Positions 21,891 through 32,861 of a DNA stretch of 64,000 nt are shown here, piece by piece; the first letter of the stretch is position 1, and every line of letters starts with the position of its first letter. The notes under the pieces are model-generated. The model did no database searches, was not told where the DNA came from, and saw only the letters and a program-made list of their open reading frames with translations. The stretch is from Boesenbergia rotunda (Eukaryota > Streptophyta > Magnoliopsida > Zingiberales > Zingiberaceae), in the NCBI GenBank assembly GCA_024364735.1, contig JAGFNQ010000844.1, positions 110,396 through 174,395 on the forward strand, in the 5' to 3' direction. The translations under genes were made by a program, and so were the position numbers.

Positions 21891-22873
21891 GTAAACTTTA
21901 ATTCAAATCCACTGTCAGAGTTCTGATCACGTCTATTTTGCACTGTGATTTCTCTGCTGCTTACAGATTCTCGTTGATTTCATTTGCTAAGTGTCTATTA
22001 AGTGTGTAGGTGATACAGGGAGGATTCAAACAATGGAGGAGAGTCAAATGGGGACTTTCCATGTATCAGGTTTGGTTGTTTCTCCTTCTCAGGTTTCAAC
22101 GGACGCTGGCGCTGCTGGCAACGACTGGAAGCTGACCTGGGGCTCGGTTGAAGAGAGCTCAGGGAGTCTAGGAGAGGTCAGGGTAGCTGGGTTGTTTCAG
22201 ATGAGCAGCTGCAGAGGAGCGTCTGTGACCTGGGTTTTGGGCAGAGGCTTAAGAGCGGATAGCGAAGAAGCCTCAACAACAACTTTGAAGTACTTTAAAC
22301 ACTTGATCTCTTGCGACAACTCTGACTCATTCTACACCTTGAAGCATACTCTTGAGCATCCTTTGAAGCTTCTGCAACTTGAGCACCTTGAAGCAGAGGA
22401 GAGCTTGGCGGGTCCATCAGCAAGAAGACACGAAGAGCTGGGAGCTCTTGCGTGAGAGTTGTGCTGAGTGAGCTCGGTGAAGTGTTTCTGTCTGTGTTCA
22501 TTGTGCTCTGTAAGTGTGTTTATTGTCTCTGTGCTTCTTATTTCATATCTGTTGAGACATTGTGTGGAGAGGTTTCTCCACCGAGAAGGAGGATTCATTT
22601 ATCCGGATTTTCCGGGGCTTGATCTGCCGACGATCAAGGGATCGCCCACCTAACGGGCACGCCAAGGAGTAGGGGCAAGTTATCCCCAAACCTTGTAAAT
22701 CCTCATCGTTAGCATTTGTGATTGTCTATTTAGTTTCTGCTATTTTGTTTCTACTTTTGTTTTTGCTTCCGCTGCTAACCATCAAAGTGCAGAAACTTTC
22801 AAAAGAGCTAAGTTTTGTGTCTGGCTACATTCACCCCCCCCCCCTCTCTAGCTATCCAAGCACCAACAGACCC

Positions 22874-23799
22874 CTCACCCATTCTTCTCTTTTGTGCAAC
22901 CTTAAAATGTAATTTACCCGTGCATGTACCAAAAATGATCCAAATGAAGAGTAAAAATAAGGAAAACATGCAAAAAGGAGAGAGATAGCCATGAATCACG
23001 AATTAATTGCTAGAAGTGAGGCAAATAACTTGTTACCATTTCCCGACTTGTTGCATGGTGAAAAATGATCGTGATTGACTCAAGGAAGATACCCTTCTTG
23101 CTCTAGACTTAGATCTGAGTTGGAGGAAGACTAGGAATGTGATTTTAGGGCTTGGGAAAGGCTTGAAACTAAAGGAGAGGTCGAGGGAGAGAAGAACTCA
23201 CAGGGGGTGGCGCTGAAACCCTAGGTTCGGCCACCCCCCCCCTCCCGCGCGGCTATTTCTTTTAAATCACTCGTAGATCAGTCGACTGCCCCAGGGGCAG
23301 TCGACTGGTATCTTTGAATACCTTAGTTTCTGATTTGCACTAGACCAGTCGACTGATTCTGAACCAGTCGACTGGTACCCCAATTTTAGCTTTTCTGTCC
23401 TAATTTAAAAAATGCATAACTAATTCCATAACTCTCCAAAAAATCTAAAATTTCGTGTAGAGATTTGTGGCATCTATGTCTACTTGGGAAAAATTCATTT
23501 ACAAGTAAATCTATTCCCAATTCCAAGTTTGACACGAAATTCAAAACTATCTAATTTGTTCAACTTATCCTTGGCCTAAAGTCATAGTTTTGATCTCTTC
23601 TTGATGCGTCTTCTCATCCTCAACCTCAATGCATCCCTAGCATTGATTTACATGGCGTCTAGACATTGAAAATCAATTTCCAAGAAATATAGTTTCATTT
23701 TCATCTTTTCATCCATAAAACTCCCTTTTTATGTGCCAAACTCCTAGGATTCAAACTCACACTAGTCCTCCAAATCCTTTGACACATTCCATAGTCCAT
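22874..23799 (-). promoter_or_regulatory. Element E internal region with promoter-like block
   Basis: No ORF. On minus, GTCGACTGG-type palindromes (CAGTCGACTG at about 23279-23288, 23299-23308, 23347-23356 and 23366-23375) lie just upstream of a TATA-like ATTTAAAAG (about 23260-23270). A CT-rich leader with 'CCTAGGGTTTCAG' follows (about 23205-23230). The same palindrome family is in the element's LTR (about 25860-25980). The remainder is AT-rich spacer. Confidence 0.5.
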
Positions 23800-24495
23800 C
23801 TAGTCTTCTTGAAGAAATCCTCCTGACATCCATTGACCATGAATCCCATCTTGACCTCTAGATCTCTCCCTTGAGCTCTTAGCCTTAGTCACCTCCCTAG
23901 GTGACTCATTCACAATGGCAAGACCACACCGGTGTACCTCCGGTGTTTCTTGACCTACAAGTCTAACCTTCTTGACTTTATATACCTTTTCCTTGACTAA
24001 ATCCTTCTTCTTTCCTTTAATTTCCTTTTCCTTGCCATTTTTGGTCTTCCCTTTGCTATAATCATATAACATCCTTGCATATGATTTTCCACTACCATTT
24101 GATCTCCTAGATTGATATCCTAGACCTGATCTATCATTGTCAGGGCTTTGACTGCCTGACACCATGTCTAAGCCCCTAGACCCACTAGTAAGTCTATCTA
24201 GAGTTTTCTCCAATTTATCAAGCCTTGCCCTCAAGGCGTGATTTTCCCTTTCTAGGGTTTTCACCTTAGTATCACTATGTCCACTTTGGATATTTCTAGA
24301 TCTACCCACTTGTCTAGGCATATGTCTCCCTTTCTTAGGATTAATGTTTTGATCCTTAGGTTTAACAATCCTAGATTTATCATGATACATGTGTTCCTTA
24401 GAATTTTGGGATACAATGTTAACCTTATTTCTATCATAATATTTAAATCCAAAGTTACGCATATGCAAGTATTTTTCATTATTTCTAGCATACAT
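23800..24495 (-). pseudogene. Element E gag, C-terminal part
   Basis: On minus, a basic linker precedes a coiled coil (LERENHALRARLDKLEKTLDRL, residues about 83-105). The conserved SGSRGLDMVSG...RSGLGYQSR block follows, matching SGSKGLDM...RSGLGYR in element A, and a Lys-rich tail ends the reading. It is separated from the zinc-knuckle piece by frame changes at 24500-24590. Confidence 0.75.
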
Positions 24496-24588
24496 AGAGG
24501 AATTTGAAACATGCTTAAAGTTAGGGATTACCTCCCTTATCCTTGTAGCTCCCCCTTGATGTGAGATTTTCTTCTTTCCTTCCTTCTC

Positions 24589-25098
24589 TCATTTTCTCAA
24601 ATGTTTTAATTTTTTGAGCTCTCTTTTTCTTGGACATTTGGTGTGATAATGCCCTAGCTGTCCACATGTGAAGCATCTAATGTGCTTTTTCCCTTCTTTT
24701 TCCCTACAACCCATATTAGATTTCAAAGGAATTGACTTGAGTTTAGAGTTTACCTCCTTTTTATCTAATGGGCACTTGTCCTTGTAATGCCCCTTTTTGT
24801 TGCACTCAAAGCAAATGATGTGGTCTTTTGTCCTTACTTTGATGGAGGTTGAGGCTTCTTCTTGCTCCGGTATTGAAGAGGGTCTCTCCTCCCCCTCATT
24901 TCTTGAAGTGGAGACCTCTTCTTCTTTCCTTGATGAAGTGGATGATCTTTCACTCTCTTGAGCCACTTCATTTGATGAGATGGACAATTCTTTTTCTTCA
25001 TACGATTGGTCCTTCTCCTCTTCTTGGACCATTGAGCTCATTTCCTCGATCTCTTTCACTAATTTTGCTTGTGTAGGATTTTCATGGAATGCTATCAC
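24589..25098 (-). pseudogene. Element E gag, middle part with two zinc knuckles
   Basis: An acidic Ser/Glu-rich segment (residues about 20-85) precedes two CCHC knuckles: CFECNKKGHYKDKC (about residue 98) and CFTCGQLGHYHTKC (about residue 140). Two knuckles contrast with the single knuckle in A and B. Both are intact by spacing (C-X2-C-X4-H-X4-C). RNA binding is inferred. Confidence 0.85.
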
Positions 25099-25122
25099 CT
25101 TGTTCCATAACTCATGTGCACT

Positions 25123-25479
25123 TTAATATTCACCTGCACCACTAATTACATTATTAGACAAAATATTAACTAAAATTGAAATTACTGTTTCGTTTGCCTT
25201 TGCTTGTGCTTGTTGCTCCTTATTCCAATATCTTTGCTGGAGCTTTTTCCCGTACTTATCCTTTGAAACTTTAAATGGTTCTTCAAGCGCAATCATGTAG
25301 TTCCAATCCATGCCGAACAAAGTCTTTGTCCGCATCCTCCAATAGTCGAAATCCTCGCAATCATAGGGAGGTGGGACATTGATATCATCACCCAACTTTT
25401 CTTCAATCGTCATCTCCTCTAGCTTTTTTCTCTCTCGGCGGTAAGTTCGTAGATGAGCGAACCTTCGCTCTAATACCAC
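25123..25479 (-). pseudogene. Element E gag, N-terminal part
   Basis: Carries the copia gag opening VPPPYDCEDFDYWRMRTKTLF (about residue 36 on) and a KANETVISILVNILS region. It is much shorter than the A gag N-terminal domain. The core between this piece and the next (QALMA/ELW...L region) is deleted or degenerate. Confidence 0.75.
25467..25478 (-). promoter_or_regulatory. Element E primer-binding site
   Basis: On minus TGGTATTAGAGC, one transition (C to T) from the standard TGGTATCAGAGC, two bases inside the LTR. Confidence 0.85.
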
Positions 25480-25480
25480 T

Positions 25481-26526
25481 TGTTAGGATCTTACCGTTAA
25501 GCTAAAGGGGGTGAATAGCTTTCTTTCGATTTTCTAACTACAACGTTAGCATGCGCAAGCGAAAATACTAAATATAAAACAAAAACAATGCTAACACAAA
25601 CCGTTTACGTGGTTTGGAGATGAAACCCCTACTCCACGACTGTCCGTAAGGTGGACAATCTTGATCCTTCGGTGGATGATTCCCCGGAGCATCTCCGGCT
25701 AGCTCTTGTCGCTCCTTGTGGGTGGAGAAACGTCGCCATAAACCTTGGACAATCATTGAGCAATACTAGGCTACTAACAAGCTCTAACCAAGCAAGTTTC
25801 GCCAAGAAGAAATAGCCTTAAGCGAGCTCCCTTAAATAGAGCTCGAGGTTGAAATAATCGTTACCAGTTGACTGGTCCAGTACCAGTCAATTGGTATTTG
25901 CGAATTCGAAAGTCACAGCCTGACTCTTCAAATTCTGGTCACTACCAGTCGACTGATCCTGGGTCAGTCGACTGGTCCATCCCTAAGTCTAGGGTTACTC
26001 TTCCCGAGTACATTTCTCTTCGCACTTGAACCCTCATGACTTAGTTCTCGAGTACAATTCCCTCAGTACTCAAACCCTCACGACCTGGTTGACTCTTTAT
26101 CCAGCAGCCTCAATCTGTTGCCTTCGCGCCCTCTTCGTCTTTGGCTCCCGTCCCTCAGATGAGCACACAAGCCCTCGGCTTGCCTCCATATCATCCTTCA
26201 CGCATGCCTCGAAGTTCATGTCCATCGGCTCATCGTTCCTGCTCTAGCAGCCTCGATCTGTTGCCTTCAAGCCCTCTTCGACTTTGGGCCTCATCCCTTA
26301 GATGCGCACACAAGCCCTCGGCTTGCCTTCATGCTATCCTTCACGTACACCTCAAAGTCCGCTTCCCTCAGCTCATCGTCCCTGCTTTGTCCATAGTGTG
26401 TATCCTGCAAACCTGCACACACACATACACATATTAGATTAACATGAAACTCTAAGTTAATCATATTGACACACACACATCAAAACCATAATCCTCCCGA
26501 TCATACTTGGGCCGATTGCCCCAACA
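25481..26526 (-). repeat. Element E 5' LTR (1046 bp)
   Basis: On plus TGTTAGGATC...GCCCCAACA; on minus TGTTGGGGCA...GATCCTAACA. It carries CCAGTTGACTGG / CCAGTCGACTG palindromes (25862-25980) next to a TATA-like TATTTAAGG on minus (25830-25838). A roughly 150-bp internal duplication ('CAGCCTCAATCTGTTGCCTTC...') lies between 26100 and 26390. Confidence 0.88.
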
Positions 26527-26589
26527 TTTTATATAATTTCTCAAAATAACTTATTCAACAATCAATATTATCTAAAATACACTTTTCTT

Positions 26590-26960
26590 GCATTTTTTTT
26601 AAACAATGTCATCAATTATATTATCATAAGAGATATCTTCCAATATGTCTTTTTCCATGTAAAAGATCACTAAGTCATTCAATCTCTCTTGACTTATTAT
26701 AGTTCTCAAATAAGATTCAATAGTTTTAACATTGAAAAACTTGTTTCAACTGATGCTAGGGTCACAGTCAGTAAAATTTGATAGACAACTACGATCATAG
26801 GAAAAACATTCATTTTCAATGTAAATTCTAAAATTTTAATGGTTATCCAAGATTTATTTGTGTCATATGCTTCCAAAGGTAATATTTCTTGTAACATTCG
26901 TAATTCTAAAAGTAGATCATGTGCATCAATATAGACACATCATCCTTTTCTAAGAGTAGA
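26590..26960 (-). pseudogene. hAT-family transposase C-terminal (dimerisation) remnant
   Basis: On minus the reading ILLTVTLASVETSFSMLKLL matches the hAT dimerisation core (usual form LP-x-T-x-A-x-x-E-R-S-F-S-x-L-K). After a frame change comes YLRTIISQERLNDLVIFYME and then a D-x-x-I-x-Y-D-x-I-I-D-D-I tail. This is typical of the plant TTF/ZMYM-like hAT group. Upstream zinc finger and DDE core were not found, so it is a dead fragment. Confidence 0.8.
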
Positions 26961-27136
26961 TTTAAGATTCACACAACTTCGTTGTGACGCAAGGATATGA
27001 GGGAGATAGAGATTGGAGAGGGAGGGCATCGTGGCGACAAAGGGGGCTCTTGCTCTAATTTCGTCATTTATTTTGGACGTCCAAGAGAGAGACGAGGTGA
27101 AGAGAAAGAAATATATTAATTTTGAAAGAAATATTT

Positions 27137-27137
<1 letters not shown>

Positions 27138-27182
<45 letters not shown>
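27138..27182. repeat. (AC)n(TA)n microsatellite
   Basis: Compound dinucleotide tract, about 33 bp of AC followed by 12 bp of TA. Confidence 0.95.
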
Positions 27183-27184
<2 letters not shown>

Positions 27185-27929
27185 GCCCCACTTAAAGTGG
27201 GGCCCTGCTCACCTCAAGGGTCACCCCTAGTTCTGTCCATTTTTAATAGATGTATCCATTTGAAAGGTAAAATTTTCAACTTATGTACTTCATAATTCAG
27301 GCATAAAAATTGACAAATTTTATTATATATTAATATTTAATACAATTTATTTTATTACAATCAAATTCTTATATCATTTGAAGAAAAAAAAGTAAAAAAT
27401 AAAGCATGGCTTAAAGCCTCTATTGTTAATTCATGCATTATGGAGGAAGTAATAACTATTGCATTATATTATTTTGAATCTCATGTTAAGAGCAAAAGGC
27501 AAAGAGAGTAAAGAAATGATAAGGGTCCTATTGATCCCAATTTCAACTTATTCTCAATTTTTAATCACCTTGGTTGACCAAGTGGATCATAAAAGCAGAT
27601 ATACTTAACTGGTCAAGAATGGTGGGCAGCTCAAACATATATTTTACTAAATTGTCAAGAAGTATGATCATATTACGAGTTAGTATATATTTACTTTTTA
27701 ATATTTTTTATGTCATTAATTGTTTGTGTTATAATTTTTTTATGGTTGGATTTTCCAAAACTTATATTCTGAAATTTCATAAGAGTTTGATCGCTTCTAC
27801 AAAGAAGAATTTGCATTATGATTTAAATTATATGTAAGTAAACGATCTAAATTTAGTTTGCACATATATAGACTTTTAAACATATTTATATGACTTTAGG
27901 TTCATGATAATCACGCTCATCTTGAGCAA
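27183..27929. other. AT-rich sequence, no supported gene
   Basis: No recognised domain. The ORF at 27574-27837 shows no family resemblance; it may be a decayed upstream part of the adjacent CACTA remnant. Confidence 0.6.
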
Positions 27930-28165
27930 GAATTGCTATTCCATTTGTCATGGGGTACAAAGGCATTGGTACGCACTTTGCCAACATATTTCAGTAATGG
28001 ATATAATTTTAATACTCAAGGATATGGAATGAGAAACACTACAATAAATAGTAGGGTTTGTACTCAATTATCTAATAATGGAGATGCAAGCAATAATTTA
28101 TATGGTTTCTTGGATGAAATTATAAAGGTAGAATATCCTGACCAGAAATGTGAGTTATCTTATTT
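27920..28165 (+). pseudogene. CACTA (En/Spm) transposase-associated DUF4216-like remnant
   Basis: The reading HAHLEQELLFHLSWGTKALV..., with YFSNGYNFNTQGYGMRN, INSRVCTQ and LYGFLDEIIKVEYPD, matches the order of the DUF4216 region of plant CACTA proteins (usual forms NGYRFHT, NSGV, YYGxLxEIxELEYPG). Only about 80 residues remain. No TNP2 core was seen nearby. Confidence 0.7.
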
Positions 28166-28301
28166 TTGTATAGCTAGTATGACCCTGTCAAAGCTATGAA
28201 GATGCATCTATGATATAATTTGGTTAAAATAAATTATAAGAGATTGTATAAGACATATGAACTATTTGTGTTGGTATAACAAGCGACTTAACTATTATAT
28301 T

Positions 28302-28600
28302 CACTACAAGAAAAAAACTAATACACAACACTTAAAAGGCAATATTTTTTTAAACCGTTGTCTTTTTCTTTTTAATAATACTTTTACTGAAAACTATTGT
28401 CTATGTTTTTCTTCATTTCAAAGACAATTCTTTTTCGAATAACCGTTGTTTATTAGTATTTTTTATCAAAGATAATGCTTTTTGAAAAGTGTTGTCTATG
28501 AGTATTTTTTTTAATATCTACGACAATGGTTTTTTAAAAGCGTTATCTATGAGTTTTTTTAAAAACTATTGTTGTTGATATATTTTTTCAATCTAAGCAT
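28302..28600 (+). mobile_element. CACTA-type terminus with subterminal repeats
   Basis: CACTACAAGAAAAAAACTAA at 28302 is the classic plant En/Spm terminal inverted-repeat start. To its right are degenerate subterminal motifs of the type GTTGTCTATGAGTATTTTTT (about 28390-28560). The matching right end (CTTGTAGTG) was not found, so the element is truncated or deleted. Confidence 0.7.
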
Positions 28601-28689
28601 TGTATCAGCTGATATTTGAGCATCGATTCACGTATGGTTCACTATCATGATCGTGATAACCGTCACACACTCTATTGTTCCAGTTCCAA

Positions 28690-29399
28690 TATTATTTTCC
28701 GGAAGGGTCACGGCGTGATGCGGATTATTTTTCAGTTCGGGAGAGTCTAACTCCGGATGGTCAGAAAGCACCCAGAAGACCTGTCCGAAGACTAGTCAAC
28801 ATGTTGTTGACCAGATCAACTCGAGTGCCCGAGTCAACTCGGGCGCCCGAGCATGGGGACTCCCGGTTGAACCCTGGCGCCCACATTCCCGGGCCCCTGT
28901 ATTGACTCGGGTACCTGAGTGTCCATATTTTATCCAAAAAGTAATCATTTAATGGTCGTTGCGACATGGATAAGCATTGACCACGTGTCAAGCGCTCGTG
29001 TGCACTCGGGCGCCCAAGAAGCGCCACGTTAGCATTTAGATAAGTTTTCACAAGGGTTATAAATAGAACCTTAAACTTAGTTCATTTCATCAATTCCAAC
29101 TGTAACGAATTCTATAATAACTTTTATCTAATTTTTCTGAGTTCTGAATTCTATAAGAGGCTTCTCCCCTCTCAAAGAGTGCATTTGGAGATTGAGCGCT
29201 CATTTGTCTTGGATTAACAACCTCTTAGGTTGCAAACTAAGTAACTCATCTATGTCTCTTTTCGTTTTAGTAGTTAATATTTATTTTATGTTATTGTTTT
29301 TCTTGTGAACTAATCTTTATCATTGTTGAGCAAGATAAAAGATCAATTTCATTTTTCAATGGCAATTCAGCCCCTCTTGTCGCCCGTACGATCCCAACA
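28690..29399 (+). repeat. LTR remnant, GGGCGCCC-type family I, copy 1
   Basis: Ends CGTACGATCCCAACA at 29399. It has GGGCGCCC-like blocks at about 28830-29010 and a TATA (GGGTTATAAATAGA, 29053-29066). It resembles 40600-41245 in block order, including the 'ttggattaacaacctcttaggttgcaa' type region near 29210. Left end truncated. Confidence 0.7.
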
Positions 29400-29690
29400 T
29401 GGGTCATGTCAAGGGGCACAGCTCGGTTGTGGAAGCTACAGGGGCCTTGCCTCCGGGGCCACGGCTAGTCTTCTGGCTCCCTTTTGCTCTGGTTTTGCTC
29501 TATTTCCACTCCAAATCATCTCTTGTCAATGAAAATAAGCAAGGAGTAGATCTCCAAACAAAAAGAAGGAAAAGTAGTAAAATCATATAAAATAAGATGC
29601 AATACCATATAATAAAATCAAGAAAAACAAGTGAATGTGCTTGAAAATAATGATAGAAAGATATCAAATGTACGCTCATCATAGCACATC
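29400..29690. repeat. Dispersed repeat, copy 1
   Basis: Similar to 63235-63465 (shared 'GCTC-C-TTTTGCTC', 'AAAACAAG-A', and 'TCAAATGTACGCTCATC' near the end at 29665). Probably an internal piece of an LTR element; identity uncertain. Confidence 0.5.
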
Positions 29691-29694
29691 TCTA

Positions 29695-30400
29695 AATTTT
29701 TACCTTACAAATTTAAAATTTTGCACTCTCAATTTACACTATCGAATTCAGATTTAAGGGCATATATATTAAGGAGGTTTTCTTAGGTATATTGATTTTA
29801 GTTTGAAGTGATTATGAGTTCTCTAAATTCATTAATAATTTCAAACGAAATTGACTGATTGGCTTATACCATTCAAATATTTAAAAGTTTGATAATATCA
29901 TTGTCATATGGCTTGTAATGAGCTTGTGACAAATTTATGCAACCTTTACAAGTTTAAAATTTTATTGCTCTGAATTTATTCTATCGAATTTAAATCTAAA
30001 AGCATGAATATATTATGAAGGTTTTCAGGAGTATATTGGTTTGGGTTGGAAGGGATTTTGACTTCTTTAAGTCTATTAGTTAATTTGGAATGAAATTGAC
30101 GGATACTTGAACCATTTAAAAGATTAACATTTTTTTAATCAAGGGAGTTCTAAGAACCCATTGATGGTATGGGTTAGTGAATATCATTGTCCTAACCTTT
30201 ATAATGAGCTTGCGTTAAATTTTATAAAGCTCTTGCAAGTTTAAAAATTTATTATTCTTAATTTATGCTATTAAATTTAGATCCAATGACATAAATATAT
30301 TAATAAGATTTTCGAAAATACATTGATTTTTTTTAAAGTAATTGAAAATTTCTATATCCATCCGTCAATTAATTTTGATGAAATTGATTGATGGATTTAT
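29695..30400. repeat. Degenerate tandem repeat, about 3 copies of roughly 250-290 bp
   Basis: Units start near 29700, 29940 and 30225 with 'ACAAGTTTAAAATTTTATT' type sequence. They share 'ATTGATTT-A-TTGAAGTGATT' and 'AATTGA-TGATTG' in the same order. No coding potential. Confidence 0.65.
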
Positions 30401-30499
30401 AGAGAAAGAGAAATAATATTTCAAAAATATGATACGTAATTTGATTATTATGAAATTTATATACGTGACTTGAATAATACCAAAATTTATAACTTACGC

Positions 30500-30802
30500 T
30501 GTTAGAGTTTGGTGACCCAAATTCTGTTTAATCCGTTAATATTTATTAGATGTTTTCTTATTAATATGTTAATTAACAGATTCTTTATAAATCTGTTAAT
30601 TAACAGTTTTGTTATTAATTTTTTATTTGACTAAGTATTCTAAGGTCCCTATAAATTGTGTATCTCATAGACAAGTTGGATCAATCAATGAAGAAAGTCA
30701 TTGGGTTACCTCTTCTTTCTTTCTCTCTATCTCTCTTCTCTCTCTACTTCTCTTTACTTTATTATATGAGAGTTGTCGTTTTTCCATTGTAATTTCGTTT
30801 CA
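30500..30802 (+). repeat. Element F 5' LTR
   Basis: TGTTAGAGTTTGG...GTTTCA. TATA-like CCCTATAAATTG is at 30648-30659, followed by a CT-rich stretch (30713-30760). Confidence 0.93.
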
Positions 30803-30804
30803 AG

Positions 30805-30816
30805 TGGTATCAGAGC
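30805..30816 (+). promoter_or_regulatory. Element F primer-binding site (tRNA-iMet)
   Basis: TGGTATCAGAGC, two bases after the LTR end, exact. Confidence 0.95.
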
Positions 30817-30840
30817 CAGGTTGGATGTCAACCAGGATTA

Positions 30841-32307
30841 ATGACAACGGCAAGTATGAAGAAAAAATCTGCTGCTGCACTATGGCTAAAATTGGAGCAG
30901 TTGTGCATGACAGAGAAGTCTAGTGAGTTTGATATTGCCGAAAATCACAGTAATGGTGAACTTCTCATTGCCTCTGATGCTGATTTGAAGCAGAGTGAGG
31001 AATGGATTCTTGATTTTGGCTGTACGTTTCATATGTGTCCCAATCGGGATTGGTTTTCAACATATGAAATGGTTTCGAGTGGTGCCGTTTTGATGGGCAA
31101 TAATGCATTCTGCAAAATTGCTGGTATTGGTACGATCAGAATTAAGATGTTTGATGGTGCCATTCAGACACTTGGTGATGTGAGGCACGCCCCTGATTTG
31201 AAGAGAAATCTGATCTCTTTGAGTATTCTTGATTCTAAAGGGTACAAGTACACTGGTGAAGGTGGAGCTGTGAAGATCAGTAAAGGGTCTCTTGTTGTGA
31301 TGAAGGGACAAAGAAGAACCGTCGATTTATATGTTCTGCAGGGATCCACAATAATAGGTGATGTTGTCGTCGCAAGGTCGTCTATGTCTGATTCTGATGT
31401 TACAAGACTTTGGCATATGCGTTTGGGTCATATGAGTGAGAATGACATGGTTGAATTGAGCAAGAGAGGACTTCTTGATAGTCAAAATATTACAAACCTA
31501 AAGTTCTGTGAGCACTGTGTTTTTGGCAAACAGAAAAGAGTCAAGTTCTCAGTTGGCATTCATAACACAAAGGGTATATTAGACTACATTCATTCTGATT
31601 TGTGGGGGCCTTCTAAAGTACCATCTAAAGGTGGTGATCTCTATATGTTAACTATTATTGATGATTTCTCAAGAAAAGTTTGGGCATTCTTTTTAAGAAA
31701 TAAGAGCAATATTTTTACTACCTTTAAGGAGTGGAAGATCATGATTGAGAAGCAGACAGGGAGAAAATTAAAGCATCTTCGAACTGATAACGGATTGGAG
31801 TTTTGTTCCGGTGAGTTTAATGCCTTATGCAGAGCTGAAGGTATTATGAGGCATCATACAGTTCGGTATACTCCTCAACAAAATGGTGTAGTAGAGAGGA
31901 TGAATAGGACTTTAATAGAGAAGGTGCGTTGTATGCTTCTTAATGTTGGGCTACCGAAGTTTTTCTGGGCAGAAGCTGCTACGTATGCCTGTTATCTTGT
32001 AAATCGCTCTCCATCAATTGCTATTGAAAGGAAAACTACACAAGAGGTATGGTCTGGTACTCCTGCTAGTTATTCTAATTTGAGAATTTTTGGATGTCCT
32101 GCGTATGCTCATGTTGATAATGGAAAGTTGGAGCCTCGTTCGGTGAAGTGCATATTTATAGGCTTTAGACAAGGAGTGAAGGGATACAAACTTTGGTGTC
32201 CAGAGACCGGGAAAGTCATCATCAGTAAAGATGTTATTTTTGACGAGACTAGCATGCTTCAGGGGTCTCCATCTAAAACTCTTTCTGAGGAAGATAAGAG
32301 AAGATAA
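30841..32307 (+). pseudogene. Element F truncated gag-protease fused to integrase
   Basis: ATG at 30841. About 25 residues of gag end (LWLKLEQLCMTEKS) run directly into the gag-protease linker (NGELLIASDADLKQSEEWIL). Most of gag, zinc knuckle included, is therefore gone by an in-frame deletion. The protease site reads DFGCTFHMC where copia has D-S-G, so catalysis is doubtful. Integrase follows: LWHMRLGHMSENDM with CEHC (about residues 190-230), Asp in HSDLWGP, Asp in LRTDNGLEF and Glu in QQNGVVERMN (DDE triad complete). Frame ends near 32307, a frameshift before the reverse transcriptase. Confidence 0.92.
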
Positions 32308-32315
32308 GCACATAG

Positions 32316-32861
32316 GTGGAGATTGAGATTGAGCCGATATCTACAGAGACTACTCCAGAGCCTATTCTAGATGTTGTGGATGGAACGATTTCATCACAAG
32401 CACCTTCACAATATTCCATTGCAAAAGATAGGCCTCGGAGAGAAATTAGATGCCCTCAAAGATATGCAAAGACTGATTTGGTCGCTTATGCTTTAAACGT
32501 GGCTGAGAAGATTGATTCCGGTGAAGAACGTGAGACGTATTCAGAAGCAATTAGCTGCAATAATTCTGGTAAGTGGATAATTGTTATGCAGGAGGAGATG
32601 GAGTCACTTGATAAGAACGACACATGGGACTTGGTGAAATTACCTAAGGGTAAGAAAGCTGTTCGCTGCAAGTGGGTATTTAAAAGAAAGGAGGGAATAC
32701 CGGAAGTTGAAGAAGCCAGGTACAAAGCCAGACTAGTTGCTAAAGGTTTCAGTCAGATTCCAGGAGTAGACTTCACTGATGTATTTTCCCCAGTTGTAAA
32801 GCATAGTATGATTCGAGCTTTCCATGGTATTGTGGTCATACATGACTTAGAGTTGCAGTAG
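32316..32861 (+). pseudogene. Element F reverse transcriptase, N-terminal part
   Basis: Continues the polyprotein after a frame change near 32308-32316. Linker EIEIEPISTETTPEP, then VRCKWVFKRKEG and ARLVAKGFSQIPGVDFTDVF, matching the copia reverse transcriptase opening. Ends at TAG 32859-32861 just before LDVKTAFLHG, most simply CAG to TAG. Confidence 0.9.

Larger units (their letters stand above)
20815..22868 (+). mobile_element. Solo LTR D (2054 bp)
   Basis: Flanked by GACCC at 20810-20814 and 22869-22873. Starts TATTGATGCAG (canonical TG altered to TA) and ends AAGCACCAACA. No primer site or internal region follows, so it is a solo LTR formed by recombination. It contains two different stem-loop arrays (about 20905-21190 and 21330-21890). 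Its tail with TTCACCCCCCC...TCTAGCTATCCAAG is like the tail of the element C LTR. Confidence 0.9.
20404..26526 (-). mobile_element. Element E: A-like non-autonomous LTR element, 3' truncated, interrupted by D
   Basis: On minus: 5' LTR (25481-26526), primer site (25467-25478), gag in three pieces (25479-23800), a promoter-like block with CAGTCGACTG palindromes (about 23255-23390), then the second-ORF fragment (20810-20404) beyond inserted LTR D. It has the same gene order as element A and the same gag C-terminal block. The 3' end and 3' LTR are missing at the junction with element C. Confidence 0.75.

Noticed and set aside
25568..26437. ORFs in the element E 5' LTR
   Set aside because: Inside an LTR defined by primer site and TG...CA ends; no domain.
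27574..27837. Possible membrane protein (hydrophobic ORF)
   Set aside because: AT-rich sequence gives Phe/Ile/Leu-rich translations by chance; no supporting signal.
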